This document shows, piece after piece, positions 1 through 8,673 of a stretch of DNA of 64,000 nucleotides. Position numbers and translations under genes: made by a program. The DNA is from DYFT01 sp041695085. Its GTDB lineage: Bacteria; Bacteroidota; Ignavibacteria; UBA10030. Numbering within the stretch: the stretch's first letter is position 1; the number at the start of each line of letters is the position of its first letter. Below the pieces are notes generated by a model that was not told where the DNA came from, did no database searches, and saw only the letters and a list, made by a program, of their open reading frames with translations. The stretch is taken from contig JBGFRO010000023.1 in assembly GCA_041695085.1 (NCBI GenBank), positions 1 to 64,000 of the forward strand. Direction: 5' to 3'.

Positions 1-628
1 CGGCATTCTCGAACCGACCGGCTCGCAAGACGATGCGGTTGTCTTCATCGATCTGAAAACGGCTCAGCGACTCTTTGGCAAACCGGATGAAGTGAGTCTT
101 ATCGAGGTTGCCGCACTGTGTTACGACTGCCCGATTGAAGAAATCGTCCGCCAGACATCGGAGAAGTTGCCGGGGGCCAAGGTGATGGCCATCCGCCAGA
201 CCATCGAATCGAAAATGGAAGCAATGCACCGCTTCGAACATTTCTCTTACGGGATTTCGGCAGTCATCGTCCTTGTCGCCGCGCTGATTGTGATGACGAA
301 TATGACCGCTTCGGTGAACGAGCGGACGCGTGAGATTGGTGTCTTCCGTGCAATCGGGTTCCGCCGGACGCATATTATGAAGATTATACTTATCGAGGCT
401 TTCTTGACAAGCTTCCTTGCCGGCATTATGGGATACAGCGTGGGACTCGTCGTATCGAGACTCGTTATACCAATGCTCACGATGAATGGCAATGGAGAAA
501 TTTCGCCGAACTATGTGCTGTTGGGATTCTCGGTTGCTCTCGCGGTACTTGTCGGCCTGCTCTCGAGCATCTACCCGGCCTACAAAGCATCTCGGCTCGA
601 CCCAACAGTGGCATTGAAAGCATTATGA
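1..628 (+). CDS. ABC transporter permease, FtsX/MacB type (5' end outside window)
   Basis: The frame is open from base 2, so the gene starts upstream of the window; a GTG at 92 is internal. What remains is a short periplasmic stretch and then the classic FtsX core. One membrane helix lies around codons 53-71 counted from that GTG. It is followed by the NERTREIGVFRAIG loop typical of MacB/LolC-type permeases, two more hydrophobic segments, and an ending in YPAYKASRLDPTVALKAL. Such permeases act mechanically with an ATPase to move lipoproteins, macrolides or peptides. The matching ATPase is at 2106-2810, two genes downstream. The stop overlaps the next start (ATGA), so the genes are probably one operon. 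The substrate cannot be read from the sequence. Confidence 0.9.
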   Translation, partial: GILEPTGSQDDAVVFIDLKTAQRLFGKPDEVSLIEVAALCYDCPIEEIVRQTSEKLPGAKVMAIRQTIESKMEAMHRFEHFSYGISAVIVLVAALIVMTNMTASVNERTREIGVFRAIGFRRTHIMKIILIEAFLTSFLAGIMGYSVGLVVSRLVIPMLTMNGNGEISPNYVLLGFSVALAVLVGLLSSIYPAYKASRLDPTVALKAL

Positions 629-1320
629 GCACATCCAGAACTCAAAGGCCAATGAAAACGGAAGAATCCTTCATACACGCATTGAACTACAAATGGCTTA
701 CGCCACTCTACGATCCTCTTGTCGCGTTCACAATCAGAGAATCGACGTTCAAACCCCATCTCGTTAAGCAAGCAGCTATTCTCGATGGTCACAACGTGCT
801 CGACGTCGGTTGCGGCACAGCAACGTTGACCTTGCTCATCAAACAAATGCATCCTGCTGCCGAAGTGTCCGGTATTGACGCTGATCCAGAAATCTTGGAA
901 CGGGCGCGGCAGAAATCCAAGCAGACCGGTTTGCCGATTACGCTCGATCAAGGGATGTCCTATCAACTTCCGTATCCCGACGGAAATTTCGACCGGGTTC
1001 TTTCAAGTTTGCTGTTTCATCACTTGACACGAAAGCGGAAGCTCGACACTCTCAAAGAAATTCATCGAGTCCTGCGGCCGGAAGGTGAACTCCATGTAGC
1101 TGATTGGGGGAAGGCATCCAACAAAGCAATGCGCGCTGCGTTTCTCCTCGTGCAAATGCTCGATGGCTTTAAAACGACAATGGACAATGTGCGCGGGCTG
1201 CTTCCTGTTCTGATGGAAGAGGCAGGTTTTGTCGAGGTCCAAGAAACAACACGTTTCGTGACTGTTTTTGGGACACTCTCGCTCTACAGAGCCCGAAAAA
1301 AATCACGAGCCGCAATTTAA
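625..1320 (+). CDS. class I SAM-dependent methyltransferase
   Basis: About 231 residues. The SAM-binding motif I, VLDVGCGTATLTLL, is at residues 58-71, the acidic motif II (GIDADPEIL) follows, and LHHL and VLRPEGELHVADWG represent later motifs. This is the UbiE/Methyltransf_11 type of fold. The start at 625 overlaps the permease stop by 4 bases; a second ATG at 652 would remove nine residues and is equally possible. It sits between the two halves of an ABC transporter, so it may modify that transporter's substrate or a lipid, but this is inference. No substrate-specific motif is visible. Confidence 0.85.
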   Translation: MSTSRTQRPMKTEESFIHALNYKWLTPLYDPLVAFTIRESTFKPHLVKQAAILDGHNVLDVGCGTATLTLLIKQMHPAAEVSGIDADPEILERARQKSKQTGLPITLDQGMSYQLPYPDGNFDRVLSSLLFHHLTRKRKLDTLKEIHRVLRPEGELHVADWGKASNKAMRAAFLLVQMLDGFKTTMDNVRGLLPVLMEEAGFVEVQETTRFVTVFGTLSLYRARKKSRAAI

Positions 1321-1348
1321 AAGAAACAAAACTGAAAAGGAACCAGAA

Positions 1349-2104
1349 ATGACAACATTATCCGCTAAATCTTCAAGCACAGCTGCACTCCTTCTGCTCT
1401 TAGCTCTCTCACCAGCATCCGCTCAAGTTAACGGTGCGGGAAATCCTCAACGCACTGATGCAGTCACTATCCATCACTTTCCTCATCCATTGAATGCCAC
1501 GATGGGTATGCCTGATCCTGTCGGAAGTTACAACATCAGGCTCAATGGTTTCCGGGAAGTGAAAGATGGCGATGGCAAGTACGATGTGAGCGGGCATCTC
1601 AGCTATGGGATGTTCGATTGGGGCGGCATTCACCTCCGCAGCTTGGGAGTGAGAAGCACGCCGTTCACGGAAATCATCGGAATGGTAGGCCTCTGGCGGA
1701 ATGAAGAGCGTTCTCAAGGAATTTCACTGCTCGGTATCGTTGGCGTACCGACGGGCAGGAAAGACGGCGAAGCCCATCACGGCTTATCGTATCTCGCTGG
1801 TTTCACAGGGAGGATTGCTGTGCCGGAGGCGATAACAAACGATATTATCCTCCATTACGACTTCACGGCAAAGCACTATATAGCCGAGACCGGAAGCGTC
1901 GTGAAACTGTGGCCCAACCTGTTTGTGACACTCGACGCACGAGGCACATTCGGAAACGTACGTCCGGATATTTCTCTTCTCTCCTCAATGAAATTCCAGG
2001 TGTCGCCTGGGATTTTCCTCGCACTCGGCTACCACACACCAGTTACTAGCGCAAAAACATTCACGCACCAGATTTTTGCTCAACTTGAAATTGGGAGTCA
2101 TTGA
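1349..2104 (+). CDS. exported protein, probable outer-membrane beta-barrel
   Basis: The frame is open from 1268, but the ATG at 1349 begins a clear signal peptide (TTLSAKSSSTAALLLLLALS, cleavage near ASA-Q), so this start is preferred. The mature part of about 225 residues alternates short amphipathic strands (SGHLSYGMFDWGGIHLRSLG, LSYLAGFTGRIAV, IFLALGYHTPVTS) and resembles small transporter-like outer-membrane barrels. It lies inside the ABC operon and ends two bases before the ATPase start, suggesting that the exporter hands its cargo to, or acts with, this envelope protein. I do not recognise a named family. Confidence 0.65.
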   Translation: MTTLSAKSSSTAALLLLLALSPASAQVNGAGNPQRTDAVTIHHFPHPLNATMGMPDPVGSYNIRLNGFREVKDGDGKYDVSGHLSYGMFDWGGIHLRSLGVRSTPFTEIIGMVGLWRNEERSQGISLLGIVGVPTGRKDGEAHHGLSYLAGFTGRIAVPEAITNDIILHYDFTAKHYIAETGSVVKLWPNLFVTLDARGTFGNVRPDISLLSSMKFQVSPGIFLALGYHTPVTSAKTFTHQIFAQLEIGSH

Positions 2105-2105
2105 T

Positions 2106-2810
2106 ATGAGTCTGATTCAGATCGAGAATCTTCACAAAGTCTATAACACCAGCAGCGATCATGTCCACGCTCTTCAGGGAGTAACACTCGATATCGAACA
2201 AGGCGAGTTTGTTGCAGTGATGGGACCCTCCGGTTCCGGCAAAAGTACCTTGCTCTCCGTTCTCGGCGGACTGAGTCACCCAACTGAGGGAAATATTGTG
2301 GTCGACGGAATTGATGTCTATGCTCTTTCCGTTGAGCAGCGTGCAGATTTCCGGCGGGAATATTTGGGATTTGTTTTTCAGTCCTTCCAGCTTCTTCCCT
2401 ATCTCACGATTATGGAAAACGTGATGCTTCCCCTTTCCATCACATCGTTATCAAAAGCTGAAAAAGGAAGAAGGGCTATCGACATCATAGAACGAGTCGG
2501 GTTGCGGTCGAAAGCGCTCCGTTTGCCGGACGAATTAAGCGGCGGGGAGCAGCAGCGCGTTGCCATCGCCCGCGCGCTCGTAAACCAACCGCCAATCATC
2601 CTTGCTGACGAACCAACAGGGAATCTCGATACTGCCACGAGCGAGGGGATTATGGAGCTTCTTCAGAAGCTGAACGATGACGGCCATACCTGCATCATCG
2701 TGACTCACAATCCGGAGAACATCAAGTATGTCGATCGCTGCATCCACTTGCGCGACGGAAAGCTTCTGAAGGACGAGATAGCAGTACCACAGCATTATCA
2801 ACCAGTATGA
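2106..2810 (+). CDS. ABC transporter ATP-binding protein, LolD/MacB type
   Basis: A 234-residue ATPase with Walker A GPSGSGKS near residue 40, a Q-loop (VFQSFQLLPYLT), signature LSGGEQQR, Walker B IILADEPT and the switch His in VTHNPE. The EPTGNLD sequence after Walker B is typical of the LolD/FtsE/MacB subfamily that pairs with FtsX-like permeases, matching the gene at 1-628. The ATG at 2106 is preferred over an upstream in-frame start at 2076 because families of this type begin directly with the I-x-I-x-N-L-x-K-x-Y strand. It probably powers export or lipoprotein handling from the inner membrane. Confidence 0.93.
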   Translation: MSLIQIENLHKVYNTSSDHVHALQGVTLDIEQGEFVAVMGPSGSGKSTLLSVLGGLSHPTEGNIVVDGIDVYALSVEQRADFRREYLGFVFQSFQLLPYLTIMENVMLPLSITSLSKAEKGRRAIDIIERVGLRSKALRLPDELSGGEQQRVAIARALVNQPPIILADEPTGNLDTATSEGIMELLQKLNDDGHTCIIVTHNPENIKYVDRCIHLRDGKLLKDEIAVPQHYQPV

Positions 2811-2811
2811 A

Positions 2812-3348
2812 GTGAGCAAAAGGACTGTTCTATTGTTTGAGATCGAATCGGGACTTACCGTTTGGGAAATTCTGACATTCATCTTGTTGATTGTCATTCT
2901 TCGTCTGTATGCGTGGAGGCCTCTTCTTCTAGCTCTCAACAAACGCGAGGCGGCGATACGTCAATCAATAGAATCTGCTGAGGAAGCAAAACGCGACGCA
3001 GAGAAGGTTTTGGAAGAAGCCCGGTATGCTCTCTCACAGTTCGACAGGGAACGCGAGAGAATAAGGCTGCGGGGGTATGCATTCTCTGATCAACTGAAGG
3101 TTACTGCTTCAACGGCAGCGGCAAGCGAGGCTGAACGCATACTCGACGAAAACCGTAAAGAGATCCAACGTGTAAAGGAAAAAGCAATCCAACAACTGCG
3201 CGCCGAGGTAGGCGGGCTCGTTGTTGATGCGGCTGCCCTCATTATTGACCACGCCATGGATGCCGCAAGGCACCGCAAGCTCATAGAGTCTGTGCTGGTG
3301 TCTCTGCCGGTTGATGGTATTGCCAAAGAGGAAAGCGTACAGGCGTAG
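2812..3348 (+). CDS. ATP synthase F0 subunit b-like protein (orphan)
   Basis: 178 residues from a GTG start one base after the ATPase stop. It has an N-terminal hydrophobic helix (LTVWEILTFILLIVILRLYA, near 15-34), a short polar turn (NKREAAIRQSIESAEEAK) and then a long charged coiled coil, the build of F-type ATP synthase subunit b. No other ATP synthase genes surround it, so it may be a spare paralogue or a stator-like scaffold used elsewhere. Its last 90 codons are repeated with high identity at 6836-7108 beyond katG. No strong ribosome site precedes it, so expression probably depends on coupling to the ATPase gene. Confidence 0.7.
   Translation: MSKRTVLLFEIESGLTVWEILTFILLIVILRLYAWRPLLLALNKREAAIRQSIESAEEAKRDAEKVLEEARYALSQFDRERERIRLRGYAFSDQLKVTASTAAASEAERILDENRKEIQRVKEKAIQQLRAEVGGLVVDAAALIIDHAMDAARHRKLIESVLVSLPVDGIAKEESVQA
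3078..3348 (+). repeat. direct repeat copy 1: 3' half of the b-like gene
   Basis: This segment matches 6836-7108 at close to 90 percent by eye. Both encode the coiled-coil run around EAERILDENRKEIQRVKEKA. The two copies point the same way and flank the oxyR-katG pair, so they could mark a duplication with insertion or a recombination junction. Confidence 0.85.
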
Positions 3349-3494
3349 ATGTTTTTCCTACCACTCTTACGTTGGAGCGAGCTTGCGGTGTATTTCCAAC
3401 TGACCCGCCAACGGTGAGAGATGCACCGACGGCGCTGAGCGACTTGGACCTGTGACTGGACTGTCCGGACTACGTGGCAAAGGAAGCGTGGTCG

Positions 3495-4436
3495 TCACAC
3501 ATCCACCTCAACCACATCCCGTCGGTTCTTGCGCTTCATATGGTCGGGGATGGACTGCAGTATGGATTCACGCAGCGCGTCGAGAAACTTCTTCTTCACG
3601 AAGTTCCGATGGGTTACCAGGCTCACTTCGCGCACGGGAACCGGCGGCTTGAAGTGCCGCACCATCTTCATCTGCCGCGCGCTCAGATCCCGCACCGCAA
3701 GCTCGGGTAATATCGTGATGCCGTTTCGTGTCTCTACTAACTTCTTCAGCGTTTCGACACTTCCTGCCTCATATTGAAAATTGTTTCCTTCTCTGATACG
3801 CGTCTTCAGCTCGCACAGGTGCATGATCTGGGAGCGCAAGCAATGTCCTTCCTCAAGAAGCCACAGATGGCGCACGTCAATGTCGTCAGCGAGAACATAG
3901 CGCTTTTTGTAGGCCGCTTCGTCGGGTGAGACGTACACCACAAACTCTTCGTAGAACAGCGGATGCTCGGTAATGCCGTTGACGTCCAAGGGCGTGACGA
4001 GCAGTCCGGCATCCAGGAGGTTCTTCTTCAGTTTCTCCACGATCACGTCCGTCGTCAGTTCGGTGACGTTGAGACGAATCCCCTGAAACCGATTGAGAAA
4101 GTTCTTGAGAAACAACGGAAGAAGATACGGTGCGAGAGTGGGAATAATGCCCACTTTCAGTTCGCCTACCAATTCCCCCTTCTTTTCGTGGGCAAGGGCC
4201 ACCAACCCCTCCGCTTCTCTGAGAATCTCCCTCGCCTGAGCAATGATCGCTGCGCCCTCCTCCGTCGGCACAACCGGTGTCTTGCTCCGGTCGAAGATGC
4301 GCACTCCTAACTCCTGCTCTAGCTTTTGAATCTGCATGCTGAGCGTTGGCTGCGTGACGAAACACTTCTCCGCCGCGGTCGCAAAGTGCCGCCACGTGTC
4401 GACGGCGACAACGTACTGGAGTTGAATGAGGGTCAT
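3495..4436 (-). CDS. oxyR: peroxide-sensing LysR-type regulator OxyR
   Basis: From the ATG at 4436 the protein has 313 residues. The winged HTH is at residues 1-60 (FATAAEKCFVTQPTLSMQIQ) and the LysR substrate domain follows. The sensor loop EEGHCLRSQIMHLC carries cysteines at exactly 199 and 208, the positions and spacing of the redox pair in E. coli OxyR, so disulfide activation by H2O2 is expected. An upstream in-frame start at 4466 would add ten residues and run into the divergent promoter, so it is disfavoured. It is divergent from katG, the standard target, with the control region between them. Confidence 0.95.
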   Translation of the reverse strand: MTLIQLQYVVAVDTWRHFATAAEKCFVTQPTLSMQIQKLEQELGVRIFDRSKTPVVPTEEGAAIIAQAREILREAEGLVALAHEKKGELVGELKVGIIPTLAPYLLPLFLKNFLNRFQGIRLNVTELTTDVIVEKLKKNLLDAGLLVTPLDVNGITEHPLFYEEFVVYVSPDEAAYKKRYVLADDIDVRHLWLLEEGHCLRSQIMHLCELKTRIREGNNFQYEAGSVETLKKLVETRNGITILPELAVRDLSARQMKMVRHFKPPVPVREVSLVTHRNFVKKKFLDALRESILQSIPDHMKRKNRRDVVEVDV

Positions 4437-4448
4437 AGTGATTGGAAG

Positions 4449-4463
4449 ATAGCTTTCTTCTAT
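4449..4463. promoter_or_regulatory. candidate OxyR-binding half-site
   Basis: ATAG-N7-CTAT is a perfect palindromic pair in the oxyR-katG intergenic region. It matches one half of the tetrameric OxyR consensus (ATAG-N7-CTAT repeated at a 22-base pitch). A second pair at the expected pitch is not clear, although a further ATAG lies at 4435. It is placed just upstream of the proposed katG promoter. Confidence 0.55.
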
Positions 4464-4483
4464 CACTGCATCAAGATTATCAA

Positions 4484-4513
4484 TTGGATTTATGACGTGT
4501 GGCGCCGTATATT
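4484..4513 (+). promoter_or_regulatory. candidate sigma70 promoter for katG
   Basis: A -35-like TTGGAT at 4484-4489 and a -10-like TATATT at 4508-4513 are separated by 18 bases. They lie 52 bases before the katG start and directly downstream of the OxyR half-site, the arrangement expected for activation by OxyR. Confidence 0.5.
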
Positions 4514-4564
4514 CGGAGCAATCAGACGCACATTCTTGATGCTATCAAAAAAGGAGATACACCT

Positions 4565-6757
4565 ATGTCAGCCGAATCGAAATGCCCGTTTCATCATCCC
4601 GCTGCTGCGGGAAGCGTGAAGACCAACAGCGAATGGTGGCCGACCCAGCTCAACCTGAAAATCCTGCGCCAGAATTCGCCGCTCTCCAACCCGATGGGGA
4701 AGGAATTCAACTATGCGAAAGAGTTCAACAGTCTTGATCTTGCTGAAATCAAACAAGACCTGGCGGCGTTGATGACCCAGTCGCAGGACTGGTGGCCGGC
4801 GGATTTCGGTCACTACGGACCGCTCCTGATCCGCATGGCCTGGCACAGCGCCGGAACCTACCGCATCGGTGACGGTCGCGGCGGGGCCGGTTCAGGACAG
4901 CAGCGCTTCGCTCCCATCAACAGTTGGCCCGACAACGCTAACCTCGACAAAGCGCGCAGACTCGTTTGGCCCATCAAACAAAAGTACGGCCACAAAATCT
5001 CCTGGGCCGACCTGATGATCCTTGCCGGCAATGTGGCGCTGGAATCAATGGGTTTCAAGACATTCGGCTTCGGCGGTGGTCGAGTGGATGCGTGGGAACC
5101 AGACGAGTCTGTGTACTGGGGACCGGAAGGCCAGTGGCTCGAAGACAAGCGCTACTCGGGCGACCGACAACTGGAGAACCCACTCGCTGCCGTGCAAATG
5201 GGATTGATCTATGTAAATCCGGAAGGCCCTAACGGTAACCCCGATCCGGTTGCCGCGGCGCGGGACATCCGGGAGACTTTCCGACGCATGGGAATGAATG
5301 ACGTCGAGACGGTGGCGCTCATCGCCGGCGGTCACAGCTTCGGCAAGGCACACGGTGCAGGCCCCGCTACGTATGTTGGACCTGAACCCGAAGCAGCCCC
5401 CATCGAGGCCCAAGGGCTTGGATGGATCAGCAGCTATGGTACCGGAAAAGGGGCCGACACCATTACTGGTGGCCCGGAAGTAACCTGGACAACAACCCCG
5501 ACGAAATGGAGCAACAACTTTTTTGAGAATCTGTTCGGCTATGAGTATGAACTGACGAAAAGTCCGGCCGGCGCGTATCAATGGGTGGCCAAGAACGCAC
5601 CGGCAATCATTCCCGATGCGCACGATCCGACTAAAAAGCATCCTCCAACGATGTTGACGACGGATCTCTCACTTCGCTATGATCCGGTCTACGAAAAAAT
5701 CTCACGCCAGTTTTACGAGAACCCGGATGAATTTGCCGACGCCTTTGCGCGTGCCTGGTTCAAACTCACGCACCGCGACATGGGACCGCGCGCACGCTAC
5801 CTTGGCCCGGAAGTTCCTACCGAAGAACTGATCTGGCAAGACCCCATCCCTGCGATCAATCACAAATTGATTGATGCGAAGGACATTCCTGAGCTGAAAA
5901 GGAGAGTGCTCGCTTCGGGGCTGACGGTTTCCGAGTTGGTGTACACGGCGTGGTCGTCTGCCTCGACCTTCCGCGGCTCGGATAAGCGCGGCGGCGCCAA
6001 CGGTGCGCGCATACGGCTTGTACCGCAAAAGGACTGGGAGGTCAACCAGCCGAAGCAACTGGGGAACGTGTTGAAGACTCTGGAAGGCATCCAGAGCGAG
6101 TTCAATCGAGCGCAAAAGGACGATAAACGGGTATCGCTCGCTGATTTGATCGTGCTTGCCGGCTGTGCTGCGGTCGAACAGGCAGCGAAGAACGCCGGCT
6201 ACGATGTGACAGTGCCCTTCACACCGGGCCGCATGGATGCTGTGCAGGAGCAGACGGACGTCGAGTCTTTTGCCGTACTCGAGCCGTTCGCCGATGGATT
6301 CCGCAATTATCTGAAAGCACAATCCACCGTACCCTCCGAGTTTCTCTTGGCGGACAAAGCGCAATTGCTGACGCTCACCGCACCGGAGATGACGGTGCTG
6401 GTGGGCGGGATGCGCGTGCTGGGCGCCAACTACGGGGGTGCATCTCACGGCGTGTTCACCAAACGACGGGGTGTATTAAGCAACGATTTTTTCGTGAACC
6501 TGCTCGATATGAGCACGGAGTGGAAGCCTGTGACGGAGGAAAAAGAGCTGTTCGAAGGTCGAGATCGTAAAACAGGTGTACGCAAGTGGACTGCCACACG
6601 GGTTGATCTGATCTTCGGTTCCAATTCGGAGCTACGAGCGCTCGCGGAAGTTTATGGGAGCAGCGATGCGGAGGAGAAGTTTGTGCGCGATTTCGCAGCT
6701 GCCTGGAACAAGGTGATGAACCTCGATCGCTTCGATCTGGTCGCTCATTCTATCTAA
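4565..6757 (+). CDS. katG: bifunctional catalase-peroxidase KatG
   Basis: 730 residues from the ATG at 4565, which follows AAAGGAG at good spacing; an upstream in-frame start at 4499 lies inside the promoter. It decomposes H2O2 and oxidises peroxidase substrates using haem. The distal site RMAWHSAGTYR supplies the catalytic Arg and His and the Trp of the Met-Tyr-Trp adduct. The adduct Tyr is in LIYVNPEGPNG and the Met in the RRMGMND segment. The proximal haem His is in GGHSFGKAHGAGP. The second, haem-free peroxidase-like domain (KRGGANGARIRL onward) is present, so the length is normal. It is under probable control of the divergent oxyR. Confidence 0.97.
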   Translation: MSAESKCPFHHPAAAGSVKTNSEWWPTQLNLKILRQNSPLSNPMGKEFNYAKEFNSLDLAEIKQDLAALMTQSQDWWPADFGHYGPLLIRMAWHSAGTYRIGDGRGGAGSGQQRFAPINSWPDNANLDKARRLVWPIKQKYGHKISWADLMILAGNVALESMGFKTFGFGGGRVDAWEPDESVYWGPEGQWLEDKRYSGDRQLENPLAAVQMGLIYVNPEGPNGNPDPVAAARDIRETFRRMGMNDVETVALIAGGHSFGKAHGAGPATYVGPEPEAAPIEAQGLGWISSYGTGKGADTITGGPEVTWTTTPTKWSNNFFENLFGYEYELTKSPAGAYQWVAKNAPAIIPDAHDPTKKHPPTMLTTDLSLRYDPVYEKISRQFYENPDEFADAFARAWFKLTHRDMGPRARYLGPEVPTEELIWQDPIPAINHKLIDAKDIPELKRRVLASGLTVSELVYTAWSSASTFRGSDKRGGANGARIRLVPQKDWEVNQPKQLGNVLKTLEGIQSEFNRAQKDDKRVSLADLIVLAGCAAVEQAAKNAGYDVTVPFTPGRMDAVQEQTDVESFAVLEPFADGFRNYLKAQSTVPSEFLLADKAQLLTLTAPEMTVLVGGMRVLGANYGGASHGVFTKRRGVLSNDFFVNLLDMSTEWKPVTEEKELFEGRDRKTGVRKWTATRVDLIFGSNSELRALAEVYGSSDAEEKFVRDFAAAWNKVMNLDRFDLVAHSI

Positions 6758-6835
6758 CCAACATTGGGTCGTGTGGGGAGTGATGTTGATTGACGTTGAC
6801 GTGGCGAACTGTTCGAGATGTCGCGGACCTAAGAA

Positions 6836-7108
6836 TATGCCCTCGCTGATCAACTGAAGGTTACTGTTTCATCGGTACCGGCAAGCGAGGCTGAACGCAT
6901 ACTCGACGAAAACCGTAAAGAGATCCAACGTGTGAAGGAAAAAGCAATCCAACAACCGCGCGCCGAGGTAGGCGGGCTCGTCATTGACGCTGCTGCCCTC
7001 ATTATTGACCACACAATGGATGCCGTAAAGCACCGCAAGCTCATAGAATTTGTGCTGGAGTCTCTGGCGGTCGATGGTATTCCGAGGGAGGAAAACATAG
7101 AAGTATAA
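6836..7108 (+). pseudogene. headless duplicate of the b-like gene (direct repeat copy 2)
   Basis: An open frame of 90 codons ending at TAA 7106 matches the last 90 codons of the gene at 2812-3348, but a stop at 6830 sits just before the homology and there is no start, signal or membrane helix. Differences from copy 1 are mostly silent or conservative (for example VVD versus VID), so it diverged while coding and then lost its 5' half. The katG stop is 79 bases upstream. It is most simply read as the remnant of a second paralogue or of a duplication that brackets oxyR-katG. Confidence 0.8.
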
Positions 7109-7173
7109 ATGTTTCTGCAAAGCTTGCCGTTGAGCAGGAACTTTCTTACCTTCCTTACAGTTCCTTTTGGGTG

Positions 7174-7599
7174 ATGAAACTCCTCTCACATAATAAACCT
7201 CTTCTGGCGGCTTCTGTCTTCTTTCTTGCTGTCGCTACATTAGGCGTCACGGTGGAGTTACACCATTGCCACGGAATGGGAGGTAGATTCAGCACCAGTG
7301 CCTGCGAAATGTCGGCAGCCCAAACTTGTTCAATGCACAGTAGTGCCCCCCGGCTGACTGACCAAGGAACATGCTGCGAAAGCCATATCTTTACGCTCAC
7401 CTCAGACGATCCATTCACCCCATCAATTCAGAAACTTGATCTGTATCAAGCCGCGAAGATTTTAAGCCCGGCTTTCTCACTACTCTACGAAAGTGTCCCA
7501 TACATAAAGATTTCTTATCCCCTCAAATTTCTCCCACATTCGCCCCCGCTCGTTTTGGCGGAACATATCGAGCTTCTCAACTCCAATCTCCTGATTTAA
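7174..7599 (+). CDS. Cys-rich exported protein resembling the HYC_CC_PP family
   Basis: 141 residues from the ATG at 7174 (a GTG at 7171 is an alternative). It has an N-terminal hydrophobic signal (LLAASVFFLAVATLGVTVEL) followed by HHCHG, several spaced cysteines, a CC pair (GTCCESH) and a Pro-rich segment before a C-terminal tail (PHSPPLVLAEH). This HxC...CC...PP pattern is seen in small Bacteroidota envelope proteins encoded beside heavy-metal efflux systems. It starts the copper block here. Metal binding by the Cys/His set is inferred; the function is not established. Confidence 0.6.
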   Translation: MKLLSHNKPLLAASVFFLAVATLGVTVELHHCHGMGGRFSTSACEMSAAQTCSMHSSAPRLTDQGTCCESHIFTLTSDDPFTPSIQKLDLYQAAKILSPAFSLLYESVPYIKISYPLKFLPHSPPLVLAEHIELLNSNLLI

Positions 7600-7888
7600 C
7601 CCCTTCCGATTTCGACGAGGCGTTCGTCCCTAAGGGTGAGGTGTTTCATTCCCAAAGTCAAGGCACCTGTATTTGACGGGGACCTGGTAGTTACGCCTGG
7701 CCGCGAAATCATTTTCTTTCTCTCTGCTTAGTTGTCGAAAAGGGTATATTGCTTGCGAAACTCTTGCAGAACGAACTTCGCGTAATCCTCTTTTACCGGG
7801 CATTGTGCCCAGAGCGCGTTTTGAATGACAACAGCCGAACGGAGCTATCAAGAATAACACTGACCAGATTAACAGAAACGAGCCTGAT
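7600..7888. other. intergenic stretch, no gene seen
   Basis: 289 bases between the Cys-rich gene and the DUF3347 lipoprotein. A short hairpin (GGGCA-TTG-TGCCC, near 7798) is visible, but no T-tract follows it, and I found no convincing promoter pair. Confidence 0.5.
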
Positions 7889-8659
7889 ATGATGCATGTA
7901 AAACATCTCCACATCGGCACTTTGCTGCTGCTGATAAGTGGTTGCGCCTCAACCTATGAACTTTCTCCTCCACCACCCAACCACCCGGCAAATCCAAATC
8001 TCGTGGAGCCGGCATACGAACGTTCCACAACACTGGCAGAGGCCGATTCGGTTGATCCACGTCCCGCCAAATCGCTCCAGTGGACACAACCAAAGGATAT
8101 GCCCACTGACCATCAGCAACACTCTGCGGAGAAGAAACCTGATCCTCAGATCAAGGACACACACGAGATGTTGCCACATGATTTTGAAGGTCAGCTCACA
8201 GAAGTTCTGAAGGCGTACTTCGAAACTGTCGATGCTCTCGCGGCCGATGATTTCCCGGCTGCCACAACGAAGATGGAACTCATGCAGACTCGGTTGAAAC
8301 AGGCAGATCCGAAATTGTTAGAAGAAATAAAGCGTGAGCAATGGCGTCAGACGAATGAAGCCATAAGCAACGCAGTTCAAAGGGCTATTGACGCTCCGGT
8401 TCTTGAGGCAGCACGGACCGCCTTCGAGTCGATTTCTGCGCAAATCGAGAAAACAGTTCGCGCGTTTGGGAGCGGTAACCTCGCTCCTGTGTACGTTCTT
8501 CACTGCCCAATGGCATTCGGAAACCGGGGGTCGCAGTGGCTTCAAACATACGAACAAGTAAATAACCCTTACTATGGCACAAGAATGCTGCGTTGTGGTT
8601 CCGTGAGGGACACTCTCGTACGCGTTCAGCAAGACAACAAGCACAATCGTGACCACTAA
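7889..8659 (+). CDS. lipoprotein with C-terminal DUF3347 domain
   Basis: 256 residues. The signal ends in the lipobox LISGC near residue 19, then comes a Pro/His-rich linker, then about 150 residues with the DUF3347 signature: HCPMAFGNRGSQWLQ and NPYYGTRMLRCG near the C-terminus. DUF3347 is found alone or fused to CusB-type adaptors and is associated with copper or heavy-metal efflux; the conserved Cys, Met and His are candidate metal ligands. It is followed 14 bases later by a TolC-like lipoprotein, so the two probably work together in the envelope. Confidence 0.8.
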   Translation: MMHVKHLHIGTLLLLISGCASTYELSPPPPNHPANPNLVEPAYERSTTLAEADSVDPRPAKSLQWTQPKDMPTDHQQHSAEKKPDPQIKDTHEMLPHDFEGQLTEVLKAYFETVDALAADDFPAATTKMELMQTRLKQADPKLLEEIKREQWRQTNEAISNAVQRAIDAPVLEAARTAFESISAQIEKTVRAFGSGNLAPVYVLHCPMAFGNRGSQWLQTYEQVNNPYYGTRMLRCGSVRDTLVRVQQDNKHNRDH

Positions 8660-8673
8660 AAGGCGAGGGCTGC

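Noticed and set aside
4435..4478. Full tetrameric OxyR site
   Set aside because: Only one ATAG-N7-CTAT pair is clear; the second pair at the 22-base pitch is missing.
5702..6448. 248-codon minus-strand frame opposite katG
   Set aside because: Antisense shadow of a canonical katG.
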